Assembly: GCA_012963655.1 (NCBI GenBank)
Contig: DTVI01000515.1
Location: 370 to 14,064, forward strand
From: Sulfurimonas sp.
Lineage (GTDB): Bacteria > Campylobacterota > Campylobacteria > Campylobacterales > Sulfurimonadaceae
Direction of reading: 5' to 3'
Length of the DNA stretch: 13,695 nt
Shown here: one piece after another, positions 13,489 through 13,695 of the stretch
Layout: each line of letters opens with the position of its first letter
How positions within the stretch are numbered: the stretch's first letter is position 1
The notes under the pieces: model-generated
Seen by the model: the letters and a program-made list of their open reading frames with translations, nothing else
Databases searched by the model: none
What the model was told of the DNA's origin: nothing
Translations under genes and position numbers: made by a program

Positions 13489-13695
13489 ATGGAAAAAATA
13501 TATCGACCAAATGTCGCTATTGTTGTACTTAGTGCTGAATATCCTGCAAAAAAAGATGTTTTTATTGCAGAACGCAGCGACCTAAATAATATTTGGCAAT
13601 TCCCTCAAGGTGGAATTGATGAGGGTGAAACACCTGAAGACGCGATGTTTAGGGAGCTTGAAGAAGAGATAGGTACACGTGATGTAAAAATAGTT
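13489..13695 (+). CDS. rppH: RNA pyrophosphohydrolase / Nudix hydrolase, N-terminal part
   Basis: RppH removes pyrophosphate from 5'-triphosphate RNA, or hydrolyses dinucleoside polyphosphates, to trigger mRNA decay. The first 69 codons are present and the frame runs off the right edge. MEKIYRPNVAIVVLSAEYP (1-19) and IWQFPQGGIDEGETPEDA (about 36-53) lead into the Nudix box, completed by MFRELEEEIGT, matching GX5EX7REUXEEXGU with all glutamates intact. YRPNVA and WQFPQGG are characteristic of the RppH/NudH branch. GGGA is four bases from the ATG. It is divergent from hemW, an arrangement I recall from C. jejuni, where lysC follows. Confidence 0.93.
   Translation, partial: MEKIYRPNVAIVVLSAEYPAKKDVFIAERSDLNNIWQFPQGGIDEGETPEDAMFRELEEEIGTRDVKIV

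Noticed and set aside
1..13695. Defence island, mobile element or CRISPR array
   Set aside because: All substantial genes are recognisable housekeeping families, with no transposase, integrase, toxin-antitoxin pair with two frames or regularly spaced repeat.

Overview
The window is an ordinary, dense chromosomal stretch of an AT-rich Campylobacterota (former Epsilonproteobacteria) genome. A Sulfurimonas-like organism is my best guess, from protein character and gene order; it is not proven by the sequence. Support comes from the neighbourhoods ssb-rpsF-holA-rnr, ilvC-minD-minE-(deacetylase)-dprA and queA-tatC-tatB-hemW with divergent rppH, which from memory are also found, in pieces, in Helicobacter pylori and Campylobacter jejuni. 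No CRISPR array, tRNA, rRNA, insertion sequence or prophage gene was seen.

Layout. (1) 1-4877, all minus strand: HDOD-domain gene, rnr, holA, then rpsF and ssb, the last cut by the left edge. HDOD/rnr/holA are chained by 4-base stop/start overlaps (GTGA, ATGA). rpsF-ssb has its own promoter and a leader with a perfect inverted repeat. (2) 4878-5539, 662 bases without an intact gene. It holds a 14-bp-arm inverted repeat with -10-like boxes on both strands, a good plus-strand intrinsic terminator that may end a small RNA, a decayed reading frame, and the ilvC promoter. (3) 5540-9683, plus strand: ilvC with hairpins behind it, then the overlapping operon minD-minE-divergent polysaccharide deacetylase-dprA. 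(4) 9722-12017, minus strand: tatB-tatC-queA, overlapping by one base at each junction. (5) 12018-13695: an unlisted 29-residue membrane mini-gene on the plus strand, convergent with hemW; hemW on the minus strand; and the start of rppH on the plus strand.

The genes are mainly housekeeping: replication and single-strand DNA handling (ssb, holA), translation (rpsF), RNA turnover (rnr, rppH), branched-chain amino acids (ilvC), division-site placement (minDE), envelope or peptidoglycan-related function (deacetylase), natural transformation (dprA), tRNA queuosine (queA), folded-protein export (tatBC) and heme handling (hemW).

No new multi-gene system is visible. The observations that most merit a second look are: hemW has no ATG, GTG or TTG start that keeps its iron-sulfur cysteines, and appears to start at AUU; a 29-residue single-span protein gene has a good ribosome binding site; tatB should start two codons later than the longest reading frame; TatB and TatC carry oppositely charged tails; and a possible small RNA and a pseudogene lie between the HDOD gene and ilvC.
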